A DNA stretch of 64,000 nucleotides, from NCBI GenBank assembly GCA_023665865.1, contig JAMPDC010000001.1, positions 2,302,021 through 2,366,020 on the forward strand, in the 5' to 3' direction. Positions 1-11,305 of this stretch are shown in pieces. The notes below the pieces were generated by a model. The model saw nothing but the letters and a program-made list of their open reading frames with translations, had not been told where the DNA came from and did not search any database. Numbering within the stretch: position 1 is the first letter of the stretch; every line of letters begins with the position of its first letter. A program made the position numbers and the translations under genes. Origin of the DNA: Staphylococcus sp. (lineage in GTDB: Bacteria; Bacteroidota; Bacteroidia; Bacteroidales; Muribaculaceae).

Positions 1-58
1 CCCGAGTGAGTCGGCAGGAGATTCTATATTTCAATCGACATTTTCTTTCTTGCAACAA

Positions 59-799
59 ATGAACCCACTATTCTCCATCATCACCGTAACCTACAATGCC
101 GAAAAGACCCTTCCGCCAACGCTTGAAAGCGTGAAGAGCCAGACATGTAAGCTATATGAATATATACTGATCGACGGTGCGTCTACCGACGACAGCGTGA
201 AGCTGGCCATGGAGTCGGGTATAGATCCAATGACTGTTGTTTCAGAGAAAGACCATGGTCTCTATGATGCCATGAGCAAAGGTCTTGGTCTCGCGCACGG
301 AGACTATGTGATATTTCTCAACGCCGGCGATGCTTTCCATAGCCCGAACACCCTGCAACTTATTGCCGATACCATAATGGACAACGATTATCCCGGCATT
401 GTCTACGGTCAGACACAGATTGTAGATGCAGAACGTCGCCGCATCGGAGACCGCCATCTGACAGCTCCCGCAAATCTGACTCTCGATTCATTCAAGGAGG
501 GCATGGTCGTCTGCCATCAGGCCTTCATCGCATTGCGTAAGATTGTCGACAATTTCGACACACGCTATCGCTTCTCGGCCGACTATGAATGGTGCATCCG
601 CTGTCTCCAGCGCTCACACCGCAACTGCTACATCGACCGTATCATCATCGACTATCTCTCGGAAGGTGTCACCACTGCCAACCACAAAGCATCGCTCTGG
701 GAGCGATTCAGGATCATGGCTCACTACTATGGTTTATTCCCCACCCTTATGCGCCATGTCGGATTTTTCTTCCGCAATCTGCGTCGGAAAAAATCATGA
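59..799 (+). CDS. Family 2 glycosyltransferase
   Basis: Likely transfers a sugar from a nucleotide-sugar donor during surface polysaccharide assembly at the cytoplasmic face of the inner membrane. The N-terminus SIITVTYNAEKTL is the first strand of a GT-A fold, DGASTDDS (about residues 42-49) fits the nucleotide-binding loop, and FLNAGDAF (about 86-93) fits the DxD-like metal site of WcaA/WcaE-type enzymes. At 246 aa it has the usual size of these small transferases. I chose the ATG at 59; an in-frame TTG lies at 50. It is the only plus-strand gene at this edge, so its operon probably lies to the left. It converges on ruvC with 22 bp between stops. Donor and acceptor cannot be read from the sequence. 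Confidence 0.88.
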   Translation: MNPLFSIITVTYNAEKTLPPTLESVKSQTCKLYEYILIDGASTDDSVKLAMESGIDPMTVVSEKDHGLYDAMSKGLGLAHGDYVIFLNAGDAFHSPNTLQLIADTIMDNDYPGIVYGQTQIVDAERRRIGDRHLTAPANLTLDSFKEGMVVCHQAFIALRKIVDNFDTRYRFSADYEWCIRCLQRSHRNCYIDRIIIDYLSEGVTTANHKASLWERFRIMAHYYGLFPTLMRHVGFFFRNLRRKKS

Positions 800-821
800 C
801 CATATACGTGCCTGAATATCG

Positions 822-1376
822 TCACTTCACCCTGTCGGGATTCTTGGCAATGAAATCTTTCCACGATTTCGGGCCCGCCACCTTGACGGGACGCGTGGAT
901 TCATAGAAATGACATAGCGCGGCTGCAAGCGCATCGGTCGCATCGAGTTCAATCTCAAGCTGCTCGTTGGAAATTTTCAAGATCCTGCGCAACATTTCCC
1001 TTACCTGCTCCTTGCTTGCTGCGCCCGAGCCTGTTATGGCCATCTTGATTTTTCGGGGCTCATATTCCGTGATCGGCACATCCCGTGAGAGAGCCGCAGC
1101 CATAGCCACCCCCTGCGCACGTCCGAGTTTTAGCATTGACTGGACATTCTTGCCGAAAAACGGAGCCTCGATTGCCATCTCGTCCGGAAGAAATTGCTCG
1201 ACAAGCCCTACCACTCTTTCATGAATACGCAGGAGTCGCAGGTAGTGGCTGTCATATTTGTTGAGCTTGACCACTCCAAGGGCAATCAGCTCGGGAGTCT
1301 TTCCTCTGACCCCGAGGATGCCGTAGCCCATCACATTAGTACCCGGGTCGATGCCTATTATAACCTTGTCGTGCAT
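822..1376 (-). CDS. ruvC: Crossover junction endodeoxyribonuclease RuvC
   Basis: Holliday-junction resolvase that works with RuvAB to cut recombination intermediates. The acidic catalytic tetrad is visible: D in IIGIDPGTN (residue 10), E in MAIEAPF, and the two D residues of [14 protein letters not shown] near the C-terminus. The length of 184 aa is normal for the family. The start was set at 1376 (MHDKVIIG) because upstream in-frame codons would overlap the DUF4286 gene and add a tail not found in RuvC. It is the last gene of a minus-strand cluster, 22 bp after DUF4286, a pairing I associate with Bacteroidota genomes. Confidence 0.95.
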   Translation of the reverse strand: MHDKVIIGIDPGTNVMGYGILGVRGKTPELIALGVVKLNKYDSHYLRLLRIHERVVGLVEQFLPDEMAIEAPFFGKNVQSMLKLGRAQGVAMAAALSRDVPITEYEPRKIKMAITGSGAASKEQVREMLRRILKISNEQLEIELDATDALAAALCHFYESTRPVKVAGPKSWKDFIAKNPDRVK

Positions 1377-1398
1377 AAAACTGTTACTATCCTTTTTG

Positions 1399-1707
1399 TC
1401 AAAGCGGAAGCGACTCCATATAGGTAGTGAAAAACACAACTCCTTCGCCAAACATTTTTCTTAATCCGTCTCTAAGCTCTGCACCTTCGCCGTCGTGCCA
1501 ACTGACAGCATCCTCTGCGGTCGCGGCCTCAAAACTGACGGCATAGCTGACGCAGTCCTCCTGCACCTCGATCAATATCGCTGCGAAGCGTGGCGATGCC
1601 AGCAGTTGCGAACTCATTGCTGAAGGGATATAGACTTCTCTCACCCACGACTTGAACTTTTCATCGAGGCTGACATGGACGTGAAAACTGGTGTTGAGTA
1701 TTATCAT
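1399..1707 (-). CDS. DUF4286 family protein
   Basis: Small conserved protein of 102 aa, recognised as DUF4286 from its opening ([13 protein letters not shown]) and the pattern of a compact alpha/beta, ferredoxin-like fold. No catalytic motif, signal peptide or membrane segment is visible, so it should be cytoplasmic. Its role is unknown. It lies 31 bp downstream of cstA and 22 bp upstream of ruvC on the same strand, so it is probably co-transcribed with them. Confidence 0.8.
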   Translation of the reverse strand: MIILNTSFHVHVSLDEKFKSWVREVYIPSAMSSQLLASPRFAAILIEVQEDCVSYAVSFEAATAEDAVSWHDGEGAELRDGLRKMFGEGVVFFTTYMESLPL

Positions 1708-1738
1708 TTCAGAATACTTTTTTAGGGATGATTCTCGA

Positions 1739-3181
1739 TCATACAGCGCTTCCCTCTTCAGGAATCACTACTTTCTGACTGACACGGGTATTGGCAAGAA
1801 ATCCAAAACCGACAGTGCTTATAGCTGCAAGGGTGAAAGCCACAACACGGTTTTCGATTCCAAAAAACTGCGGTGACACAAACACGAAGCAAGTGACGAC
1901 AAATGTCATGGCGACAGCCGGAATCAGCGCTACCCAATAGTTGCTTTTGCGGCGGGCAAGCCACACATAGATTGTCCACAGCACTACCGCTGCCAGTGTC
2001 TGGTTAGCCCATGCGAAATAGCGCCAGATGACATCAAAATTAATCAGTGTGATTGCATATCCGATGACAAACAGAGGAAGGCACACGGCGAAACGCTTGA
2101 CAATAGGACGCTGGTCGATATTGAAAATATCGGCGACGATGAGACGCGCGCTGCGAAATGCGGTGTCGCCCGAAGTGATAGGTGCGACTACGACTCCAAG
2201 CAATGCGAGGATCGCACCGACCTTGCCAAGCGTTGTGTTCGAGATGACATCGACTGCCCATGCTGCATTGCCTCCATGCTCGGCCAACTGTTCGCCAAGT
2301 TCAGTCGGCCCATGGAAAAATGCCATGGCTATCGCAGCCCAGATGAGGGCAATGATACTCTCGGAAATCATGGAACCGTAGAACACCGAACGGCATTTTT
2401 TCTCATTTGAGATACAACGGGCCATCAGGGGCGACTGTGTGGCGTGAAAGCCGGAAATTGCTCCGCAGGCGATGGTGATGAAGAGTGTCGGGATAAGAGG
2501 CAGTGCTTCGGGATCAAGCTGATAGTTATGGAGACTCGTGAGCTCGGGGATCTGATATGTGCCGCTGATGAGTACGCCAAACAGTCCGACAGCCATAGCC
2601 ACGAGCGCTACTCCAAAAACAGGATATACTTTACCGATCACCTTATCGACCGGCAGCATGGTGGCAAGCACATAGTATGCGAGAATAATCCATATCCAGA
2701 TATTCTTGTCAACACCCGGCACCATATTGGTAAGCAGTGCCGCCGGACTGAGGATGAAAACCGCGCCGACAAGCACCATGAGAACGATAGAAAACACTCT
2801 GACAACCATCCTCACCGGTATTCCAAGATAGATGCCAATGATTTCCGGAAGGCTACGGCCATCATGACGCATGATCATCATTCCTGAAAGGAAATCGTGC
2901 ATCGACCCGAAAAATATACCTCCGAGTGTGATCCACAGAAAAGCCACGGGGCCGAAACATGCACCGAGAATCGCACCGAAAATAGGTCCGGTTCCGGCAA
3001 TGTTGAGCAACTGTATCAGAAATACGCGCCAACGAGGGAGACGTATATAGTCAACCCCATCTTCCATCTTGTCGACAGGAGTCTTGCGTGAACTGTCAAC
3101 ACCGGCCAAGCGCTCGAGATAGCGCCCGTAGGTGAAATATGCTGTTATTAATAATGCCAGACAAACTATAAATGTGATCAT
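1739..3181 (-). CDS. cstA: CstA family carbon-starvation / peptide-pyruvate permease
   Basis: Inner-membrane transporter of the CstA family, known in enterobacteria for uptake of peptides and pyruvate during carbon starvation. The protein is almost entirely hydrophobic segments with the family's conserved stretches LLNIAGTGPIFGAILG, FFGSMHDFLSGMM and the later SGFHATQSPLMARC. At 480 aa it is the short form typical of Bacteroidota, lacking the long C-terminal region of the roughly 700-aa E. coli protein. It sits 28 bp downstream of the NlpC/P60 gene, which releases murein peptides, so uptake of those peptides is a plausible but unproven link. Confidence 0.9.
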   Translation of the reverse strand: MITFIVCLALLITAYFTYGRYLERLAGVDSSRKTPVDKMEDGVDYIRLPRWRVFLIQLLNIAGTGPIFGAILGACFGPVAFLWITLGGIFFGSMHDFLSGMMIMRHDGRSLPEIIGIYLGIPVRMVVRVFSIVLMVLVGAVFILSPAALLTNMVPGVDKNIWIWIILAYYVLATMLPVDKVIGKVYPVFGVALVAMAVGLFGVLISGTYQIPELTSLHNYQLDPEALPLIPTLFITIACGAISGFHATQSPLMARCISNEKKCRSVFYGSMISESIIALIWAAIAMAFFHGPTELGEQLAEHGGNAAWAVDVISNTTLGKVGAILALLGVVVAPITSGDTAFRSARLIVADIFNIDQRPIVKRFAVCLPLFVIGYAITLINFDVIWRYFAWANQTLAAVVLWTIYVWLARRKSNYWVALIPAVAMTFVVTCFVFVSPQFFGIENRVVAFTLAAISTVGFGFLANTRVSQKVVIPEEGSAV

Positions 3182-3209
3182 GGTTTTGATTTGTTATTTT
3201 TTCAGTGAT

Positions 3210-4175
3210 TTATTTATCTTGTTTGAAATACCAGGGATGATGTATCATCTTATAGATACCGGGCGTGTCCTCCATCCCCGCTATGCGTGAGGCTCCGCGA
3301 TAGTAACGCTTACCGAAATCCGGATCCTCGCTCACCATACGGTTGACCTTGACAAGTCCCGATGAATGTATGTAACGGCCGTCGGCCTCATATATCGCCA
3401 CGTGAGATATTCGTCCGTCGGGAGTCGTGGAGAAGAAAAGAAGATCTCCTTTCTCAAGCGACGCCGTATCGTCGGACGCGATACTCTTTCCGATATCAAT
3501 CTGCTGACGGGCATCGCGGAGTGTCAGCACTCCTTGCTCGAAATAAGCCACCCGGACGAGTCCGGAGCAGTCTACCCCCTTGGTCGAGCAAGCGCCCCAC
3601 AGATATGGTGTCCCTTTCAGCCAATGTGCGGTTTCAAGGGCATGGTCCATATCAAAATCTTTTGTGGCCCAGCTTTCTGCGTTTACGAAATCGGCTATAT
3701 TTGCATAGCCCTCTCGACCGTCAGGCAATTTGACATGTAGCAGAGAGTCATTGACAGCCTTCCCCTCGACAATGGAACTGAGGACAAGCTCCGAGACTAC
3801 ATCTTCCGGGCCACGGCCGTCGATTTCTGAATATATCTTGATTTCAGGGCGCGACACCGACACATATCTCTCGGCCATGCGCCAGTCCGCCATCTGTTCA
3901 GCGGACTTCGGTTCGACACTTGACACATTCATGTAGCCTTCGTAGCCGTCGGGGCTCTGGATATGCAACCATTCCCCCTCACTACCGTCAAGCACCCGCA
4001 GCGGAGTGCCCATGATGGCTTGCGAGGTCATCTCTGTGGAATGGCCTTTACCATCACGTATGCAGGCGACAGGTATCCTGACCTGCACCCACTCCACATC
4101 CTGCGCCGAAGCGGAGATTGCCATCGCAACCGCTGCCGGGACAAACATGAGCGTAAAGCATTTACTTAAATCCAT
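3210..4175 (-). CDS. Secreted NlpC/P60 murein peptidase with SH3-like domains
   Basis: Cell-wall endopeptidase, probably cleaving gamma-D-glutamyl-diamino-acid bonds in murein stem peptides (YkfC-like; specificity inferred). A signal peptide (residues 1-24, ending ASA) is followed by two SH3-like modules (about 30-90 and 105-165) and a C-terminal NlpC/P60 domain. The catalytic Cys is C203 in VDCSGL. The His is in ISHVAIY, with a further polar residue in YIHSSG. The length of 321 aa fits three-domain family members. It is 26 bp downstream of tatD and 28 bp upstream of cstA, so peptide release and import may be co-expressed. Confidence 0.9.
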   Translation of the reverse strand: MDLSKCFTLMFVPAAVAMAISASAQDVEWVQVRIPVACIRDGKGHSTEMTSQAIMGTPLRVLDGSEGEWLHIQSPDGYEGYMNVSSVEPKSAEQMADWRMAERYVSVSRPEIKIYSEIDGRGPEDVVSELVLSSIVEGKAVNDSLLHVKLPDGREGYANIADFVNAESWATKDFDMDHALETAHWLKGTPYLWGACSTKGVDCSGLVRVAYFEQGVLTLRDARQQIDIGKSIASDDTASLEKGDLLFFSTTPDGRISHVAIYEADGRYIHSSGLVKVNRMVSEDPDFGKRYYRGASRIAGMEDTPGIYKMIHHPWYFKQDK

Positions 4176-4201
4176 TGCGTTGTTATACTATATTTTGTGA
4201 T

Positions 4202-4978
4202 TTATATCTCTCTGAAAAGCCGCAGTGCGTTTTCTGTTGTCTTTTCACACACGGTTTCAAACGGCACACTGAGTTTTTCAGCAATCTTTTCAGCTGTTTT
4301 TACAATATAAGCGCTTTCATTACGCTTACCACGATATGGCACAGGGGCAAGATATGGAGCGTCAGTCTCAAGAAGAATCCTGTCGAGGCCAATTTCCGGC
4401 AACACATCGGCGAGACGTGAATTTTTAAATGTCACTATCCCGTTGATCCCGAAATAGAAATCACCTGTCTGACGGATGCGCCTGACATCCTCGACCGTAC
4501 CGCCAAAACTATGGAAAACCGCCTGCGGCTTATGCTCCTTGGAGTCAAGGACTTCAAGGACTTCAGCAAGCCCGTCGCGGCAATGGATTATGACAGGTAA
4601 GTCCCCGGCAATCGCCCAGTCGACTTGCTGTGAGAACACCATCATCTGCTCCTCACGGAAAGTTTTATCCCAATAGAGATCGATACCGATTTCACCGACT
4701 GCTACATATCGCGCATCCGTCGAACAAAACTCAGCCTTTATCTGTGCGAGTGTCTCTTCCCAGGATCCATTGACCTCAGTAGGATGCAGTCCCATAGCCA
4801 TGGAGATATGTCCGGGATAACGTGCGGCCAGTTCTTTCATCGGTGCGATGGTTGAAAGGTCGACATTGGGGAAAATAAGTTTCTCGACACCGGCAAGGAT
4901 CGCACGTCTGACCGTCTCGTCCTTTTCAGCGCCAAACTCTTCGAGATAGAGATGCGTATGCGTGTCAACAATCATCAC
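4202..4978 (-). CDS. TatD family metal-dependent hydrolase
   Basis: TIM-barrel amidohydrolase of the TatD group, whose members act as DNA exonucleases or D-aminoacyl-tRNA-related hydrolases. Metal ligands are visible: the N-terminal DTHTHLY, the E in AVGEIGIDLYWD, the H in IIHCRDG, the H in AVFHSFGG and the D in LLETDAPYL. The length of 258 aa is standard. Two start ATGs stand in tandem at 4978 and 4975. The gene starts 9 bp after the polyprenyl synthetase stop, so the two are almost certainly in one transcript. The physiological substrate is not evident. Confidence 0.9.
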   Translation of the reverse strand: MMIVDTHTHLYLEEFGAEKDETVRRAILAGVEKLIFPNVDLSTIAPMKELAARYPGHISMAMGLHPTEVNGSWEETLAQIKAEFCSTDARYVAVGEIGIDLYWDKTFREEQMMVFSQQVDWAIAGDLPVIIHCRDGLAEVLEVLDSKEHKPQAVFHSFGGTVEDVRRIRQTGDFYFGINGIVTFKNSRLADVLPEIGLDRILLETDAPYLAPVPYRGKRNESAYIVKTAEKIAEKLSVPFETVCEKTTENALRLFREI

Positions 4979-4987
4979 TTACCGGAA

Positions 4988-5950
4988 TTATTTGTCGCGG
5001 GTGGCTGATTTGAGTGCTAAGTCAATGAAAAACGCACGGGCCTCAGGTGCGATCACAAGCTGGTCGAGACAAGAGATCGCCGTGTCGATATAGGCGCGGA
5101 TCAACTCATGGATGCGGTCGGGAAGTCCGAGAGAGTTGTAGACTTCGCGCACTTTCGCTATTTTCTCCTGCGGATTCTCATTGTTACCGATCATACTCCT
5201 GACGGTTCCTGTCTTGTCCTCGTTGAGCGCCATGATCAGTAGCCATGTCTTCTTATCATTGAGGATATCGCCACCGATAGCTTTACCGAAGGTCTCGGGA
5301 TTGCCGTATGTGTCGAGGTAATCGTCCTGAAGCTGGAAAGCGAGCCCGAGATTGACGCCATAGTTGAAGAACTGAAGCTGAGACTCAAAATCTGCACCTG
5401 CCATGAGCGCTCCCATCCCGCAGGCACAGCCGAGCAGGACGGAGGTCTTCAGTCTTATCATCTCCATATACTCTTCGACGCTCACATCAAGACGGTTTTC
5501 AAAATCCATGTCGAGTTGCTGGCCCTCATAGACATTCATGGCAGTCCCGTTGAAAAGCTCAAGTGCGCCTGGCAACGCCTCCCCGGCCTTGATTGCAAGC
5601 AGCATGGTCGAGGTTGTCAGCATAGCGTCACCCGAGAGTATGGCCGTTTCCATATTCCAACGTTTGTGGACTGTCGGGCGCCCGCGACGCACATCGGCAT
5701 TATCCATCACATCATCGTGGAGAAGCGTGAAGTTATGAAACATTTCTATGGCGATAGCCTGATGGATGGCAGCCATCGGCTCCTTACCCATCGCCTGACA
5801 GGCTGCGAGAGCAAGGACCGGGCGCAAGCGTTTGCCTCCGCAATCGAGGGTATAGCGGATCGGATCATACAATCCGGCCGGCTGAGCTGGGAGTTTGAGA
5901 TTGGCAATCGCCTGGTTGACCATCTCAAGATATTCTGCAAATTCTTTCAT
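4988..5950 (-). CDS. Polyprenyl diphosphate synthase (trans-isoprenyl family)
   Basis: Condenses isopentenyl diphosphate with allylic diphosphates to make a long-chain prenyl diphosphate, for quinone side chains or lipid carriers. Both aspartate-rich motifs are present: LLHDDVMDNADVRRG and FQLQDDYLDTYG, with GGKRLRP near the N-terminus for IPP binding. The DDxxD form without a two-residue insertion argues against a classical bacterial farnesyl synthase, but the chain length cannot be assigned. The start was set at 5950 (MKEFAEYLEMV); an upstream in-frame codon at 5980 would add ten non-conserved residues. First gene of the minus-strand cluster reaching to ruvC. Confidence 0.9.
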   Translation of the reverse strand: MKEFAEYLEMVNQAIANLKLPAQPAGLYDPIRYTLDCGGKRLRPVLALAACQAMGKEPMAAIHQAIAIEMFHNFTLLHDDVMDNADVRRGRPTVHKRWNMETAILSGDAMLTTSTMLLAIKAGEALPGALELFNGTAMNVYEGQQLDMDFENRLDVSVEEYMEMIRLKTSVLLGCACGMGALMAGADFESQLQFFNYGVNLGLAFQLQDDYLDTYGNPETFGKAIGGDILNDKKTWLLIMALNEDKTGTVRSMIGNNENPQEKIAKVREVYNSLGLPDRIHELIRAYIDTAISCLDQLVIAPEARAFFIDLALKSATRDK

Positions 5951-6047
5951 GGATTCTGAATGGTTTATTATTGGTGACAACCGTCATCCCGCTCATGAGG
6001 TAGACGGAATGACGGCTGGCAATACATTTTTGGGGAATTAAAGTCCG

Positions 6048-8291
6048 TTACTTGCGGCGGCGTTTTTTCTTGCCGTGGTTCTGCGAGAGCGCTTCAGGGA
6101 CAGAAACTTTCTTGCCCATGTCATCCTCTTTACGCTGCACATTGCCTTTGTCATCTACAAGCACGAAATCGAGTTGTTTCTTCTCGAGATCGGCACGGGC
6201 AACTTTGATGTCCACATTGTCGCCGAGGCGGTAGCGGTGATTGTGACGGCGTCCCACGAGGCAATGGTTCTTCTCATCAAAATCGTAGTAGTCGTCAGCA
6301 AGATCACGCATCGGGACGAGACCTTCACAGAGATTATCGTTAAGCTCGACATAAAGGCCCCATTCGGTCACACCTGAAATGATACCTGAATATGTCTCGC
6401 CAAGATGTTCCTGCATATACTCAACCTGCTTGTATTTGATAGAAGAGCGCTCGGCCGTGGCTGCGAGCTGCTCCATCTCGCTTGAGTGCTTGCACTGATC
6501 CTCAAGCTTCTGCACATTGACACTGCGGCCTCCCGCCAGATAACGTTCGAGCAGACGATGAACCATCATGTCCGGATAGCGGCGTATCGGGGATGTGAAA
6601 TGTGTGTAGTAATCAAAGCCAAGGCCATAGTGACCGATATTGTCAGTCGTATAGATCGCCTTTGCCATCGAACGGATGGCGAGTGTCGAGAGATAATTCT
6701 CCTCACCGCGTCCTTTGACTTCGGCCATCATGCGGTTGATTGAGCGGTTGATCTCACGAGGAGTACCGGAGGATCGGATCTTATAGCCGAAGGCACGTGC
6801 GATCGTCGAGAGATCGGCAAGGCGCGTAGGATCAGGCACGTCGTGAACACGATAGACAAACGCCTTTGGTTTCTTTTTACCCTGGGGCTTGCCGACAAAT
6901 GTCGCCACAGTGCGGTTAGCGAGAAGCATGAACTCCTCGATAAGCTTGTTGGCATCCTTCGACACCTTGAAGAACACTCCGAGAGGCTTGCCATCGTCGT
7001 TGATGTGGAATTTCACTTCCGGACGGTCAAACTCGACAGAGCCGTTCTCATAGCGCTCACGACGCAGGATTTTGGCAAGGGCATCGAGTTTCTGGATCGC
7101 TTCAACACAGTCCCCGAGACCGGTCTCGATAACCTCCTGGGCTTCTTCATAAGAGAAACGGCGGTTTGACTTGATGACAGTGCGGGCGATCTTCGAACTG
7201 ATCACCTTGGCATTGTCATCCATGTGGAAGATGACAGAGAATGCAAGCTTCTCCTCGTCAGGACGCAGAGAGCAGATGCCGTTACACAGATGCTCGGGCA
7301 GCATCGGCACGACGCGGTCGACAAGATAGACCGAGGTCGCGCGCTTCTGAGCCTCACGATCGATGATAGTGTCGGGGTGCACGTAGTGGGTCACGTCAGC
7401 AATATGCACGCCTACCTCATAGTGCCCGTTGGAAAGCTGGCGGAACGAGAGAGCATCGTCGAAGTCCTTGGCGTCGACCGGATCGATGGTAAACGTCAGG
7501 ACATCGCGCATGTCTATACGCTGAGCGATGACCTCCTCTGTTATTCCGGCCGAAATCTTGTCGGCAGCCTTCTCAACAGCGGCAGGATATTTATATGGCA
7601 GACCAAATTCTGCAAGGATCGCGTGGATCTCCGCATTGTTTTCGCCGGCGCGTCCGAGGATATCGACCACTTCGCCGCTCGGGTTCTTGCTGTCTTCTTT
7701 CCAGTCAACGATTCTGACCACAGCCTTGTCGCCGGTTTTACCACCCTTGAGCTTTGCCTTGGGGATGAAGATGTCGGTAGCAAGAAATTTTGAGTCGGTC
7801 AGCAGATAGCCGAAATGGCGGTCTACTTTGAGGGTGCCGATAAACGTCTGGTCTTTCTTCTCAATTATTTCCACTACCTCTGCCTCGGGCTCTGCTCCGC
7901 GGCGGTGGGCGGCGATGCTCACGCGCACCTTGTCGCCGTTGAGCGCACGCATTGAATTGCGCTCGGCCACGAAGATGGTCTCACCATCGGCGTCAGTGAT
8001 CACGGAGTTCTTGCCGTTACTGCGGCGCACGAATACGCCGGTGGCCTCGTTGCCACGCTGGGGCGACTTGTATTTTCCTGGTGAGACCTCGATGATCTCA
8101 CCGTTGAAAGCCATTTCAACAAGCTGCAAAGCAATGTTGCGCTGCTGTGCAGCCGTTTTAGCGCCGATAGCGTGGGCCACCTGCTTATAATTATATGTGT
8201 TGTTTTTCTGCTGGGCGACAAAATCAATCACCTTCTTCACGAGGGCGAGATTATTCTTGGGACTCCCGGCGGTATTCTTAGATTGAGCCAT
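6048..8291 (-). CDS. rnr: Ribonuclease R
   Basis: Processive 3'-5' exoribonuclease of the RNB (RNase II/R) family, acting on structured RNA and rRNA. In order it shows an N-terminal winged-helix region (about 10-75), two cold-shock OB domains, the RNB core with the catalytic acidic cluster IDPVDAKDFDDALSF (about residue 270), HYGLGFDYYTHFTSPIRRYPD further on, an S1 domain (about 620-705), and a Lys/Arg-rich tail ending KKKRRRK. The length of 747 aa is typical. It stands alone between gyrB (76 bp) and the polyprenyl synthetase (97 bp). Confidence 0.96.
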   Translation of the reverse strand: MAQSKNTAGSPKNNLALVKKVIDFVAQQKNNTYNYKQVAHAIGAKTAAQQRNIALQLVEMAFNGEIIEVSPGKYKSPQRGNEATGVFVRRSNGKNSVITDADGETIFVAERNSMRALNGDKVRVSIAAHRRGAEPEAEVVEIIEKKDQTFIGTLKVDRHFGYLLTDSKFLATDIFIPKAKLKGGKTGDKAVVRIVDWKEDSKNPSGEVVDILGRAGENNAEIHAILAEFGLPYKYPAAVEKAADKISAGITEEVIAQRIDMRDVLTFTIDPVDAKDFDDALSFRQLSNGHYEVGVHIADVTHYVHPDTIIDREAQKRATSVYLVDRVVPMLPEHLCNGICSLRPDEEKLAFSVIFHMDDNAKVISSKIARTVIKSNRRFSYEEAQEVIETGLGDCVEAIQKLDALAKILRRERYENGSVEFDRPEVKFHINDDGKPLGVFFKVSKDANKLIEEFMLLANRTVATFVGKPQGKKKPKAFVYRVHDVPDPTRLADLSTIARAFGYKIRSSGTPREINRSINRMMAEVKGRGEENYLSTLAIRSMAKAIYTTDNIGHYGLGFDYYTHFTSPIRRYPDMMVHRLLERYLAGGRSVNVQKLEDQCKHSSEMEQLAATAERSSIKYKQVEYMQEHLGETYSGIISGVTEWGLYVELNDNLCEGLVPMRDLADDYYDFDEKNHCLVGRRHNHRYRLGDNVDIKVARADLEKKQLDFVLVDDKGNVQRKEDDMGKKVSVPEALSQNHGKKKRRRK

Positions 8292-8367
8292 AGTTCAAGT
8301 GAGGTTATGTAGAAATATAGAAATAATTGATGATATAGTATATCAACGTTTAAACGCTGAATATCGT

Positions 8368-10311
<1,944 letters not shown>

Positions 10312-10415
10312 AGTTCTGATAAAATTGTTTTCTCGAAATGATTACAAGATGATTATGTGGTTTCCCGCTGGATGATGGAGAGTTTTAACCGGGACGCCCA
10401 CGAATTTTTAGCAAA

Positions 10416-10447
10416 CAAAATTACTAAAAAATTTGCACTCGGGCAAA
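10416..10447 (-). promoter_or_regulatory. gyrB promoter
   Basis: On the minus strand a -33 element TTTG (10444-10447) is followed after exactly 20 bp by the -7 box TAATTTTG (10416-10423), an exact Bacteroidota sigma-ABfr consensus. Transcription should begin near 10411, giving a leader of about 100 nt before gyrB. The -33 element sits inside the inverted repeat at 10429-10450. Confidence 0.75.
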
Positions 10448-10450
10448 TTT
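10426..10450 (-). terminator. Intrinsic terminator after cdaA
   Basis: Perfect 8-bp inverted repeat AAATTTGC / GCAAATTT (10443-10450 and 10429-10436) with a 6-nt loop. On the minus strand it is followed by six T residues (10431 down to 10426). It lies about 65 bp after the cdaA stop and has the form of a rho-independent terminator for folP-cdaA, although the stem is AT-rich. Confidence 0.6.
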
Positions 10451-10514
10451 GGGCCGCTTAAAAAGCCAATAAATGCGATGTCGCCGCGCGAGCATGGCGG
10501 ATAATAGGGGGACA

Positions 10515-11291
10515 TCAATCGTTGGCCATTATCAACGAGAGGCGATGTTCGAGCTCAGTGGAGCTCAGACGTGTCGTCAGTGCGCCACGGTGGGCCACAG
10601 AGATATTGCCTGTCTCTTCAGAGACCACAATGGCAAAGGCGTCAGTCGCCTGCGAAATTCCGAGGGCTGACCTATGGCGCAATCCAAGCGCACGAGGCAC
10701 ATTGCGGTCATGGCTGACCGGCAGAATACAGCCCGCACTCCGGATGCGGTCGTGGTCGATGATCATAGCTCCGTCGTGGAGAGGTGAATTCTTGAAAAAT
10801 ATATTCTCGATCAGGCGCGAATTGATGTCGGCATCTATGATATCACCGCTCTTCTCATAGGATTCAAGCGGTATTTCCTGGCGTATGACTATCAGAGCTC
10901 CGGTCTTTGTCTTTGACATATTCATGCACGCATAGACTATAGGCAGAACATATTTTCGCGTATCTGAATTCGCATCCCCCTTGTCATGCCTGAACAAGTT
11001 TTTAAGAAATCGCCATCGCTTATGGTCTCCAAGCTCGACAAGGAAGCGCTTGATCTGGTCCTGAAACAGGATGACAAGCACCAGCAGACCGATGCCCATA
11101 AACTGGTCGAGTATCGAGCCAAGAAGCTTGAGCTCAAGTATCTGCGACGTAAGAACCCACACGACTATAAAAGCGAGCACACCGAAAAATATGTTGAGTG
11201 TGCCGCTCTCCTTCATAATCCTGTAGAGATAGAAAAGCAGGAGCGCGACAATCGCTATATCGAAAGCATCTTTCAGTCCAAAATGATCCAT
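10515..11291 (-). CDS. cdaA: Diadenylate cyclase CdaA
   Basis: Makes cyclic di-AMP from two ATP, a second messenger controlling potassium and cell-wall homeostasis in known systems. Three N-terminal membrane helices (about residues 10-85) are followed by the DAC (DisA_N) domain with its signature motifs DGAMII (about 170) and LGLRHRSALG (about 205). The length of 258 aa is typical. It begins 14 bp after the folP stop, so the two form one operon, an arrangement I know from Bacteroidota. No YbbR/CdaR partner gene follows here. Confidence 0.94.
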   Translation of the reverse strand: MDHFGLKDAFDIAIVALLLFYLYRIMKESGTLNIFFGVLAFIVVWVLTSQILELKLLGSILDQFMGIGLLVLVILFQDQIKRFLVELGDHKRWRFLKNLFRHDKGDANSDTRKYVLPIVYACMNMSKTKTGALIVIRQEIPLESYEKSGDIIDADINSRLIENIFFKNSPLHDGAMIIDHDRIRSAGCILPVSHDRNVPRALGLRHRSALGISQATDAFAIVVSEETGNISVAHRGALTTRLSSTELEHRLSLIMAND

Positions 11292-11305
11292 TGCGTAAAA
11301 GTGTG

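Noticed and set aside
5974..6020. CCGTCAT / ATGACGG hairpin between the polyprenyl synthetase and rnr genes
   Set aside because: The loop is long and no T-run follows on the minus strand; it may be a terminator of rnr but the evidence is not sufficient.
7224..7793. 189-aa open frame on the plus strand
   Set aside because: Antisense to the RNB domain of ribonuclease R; no own motif or promoter.
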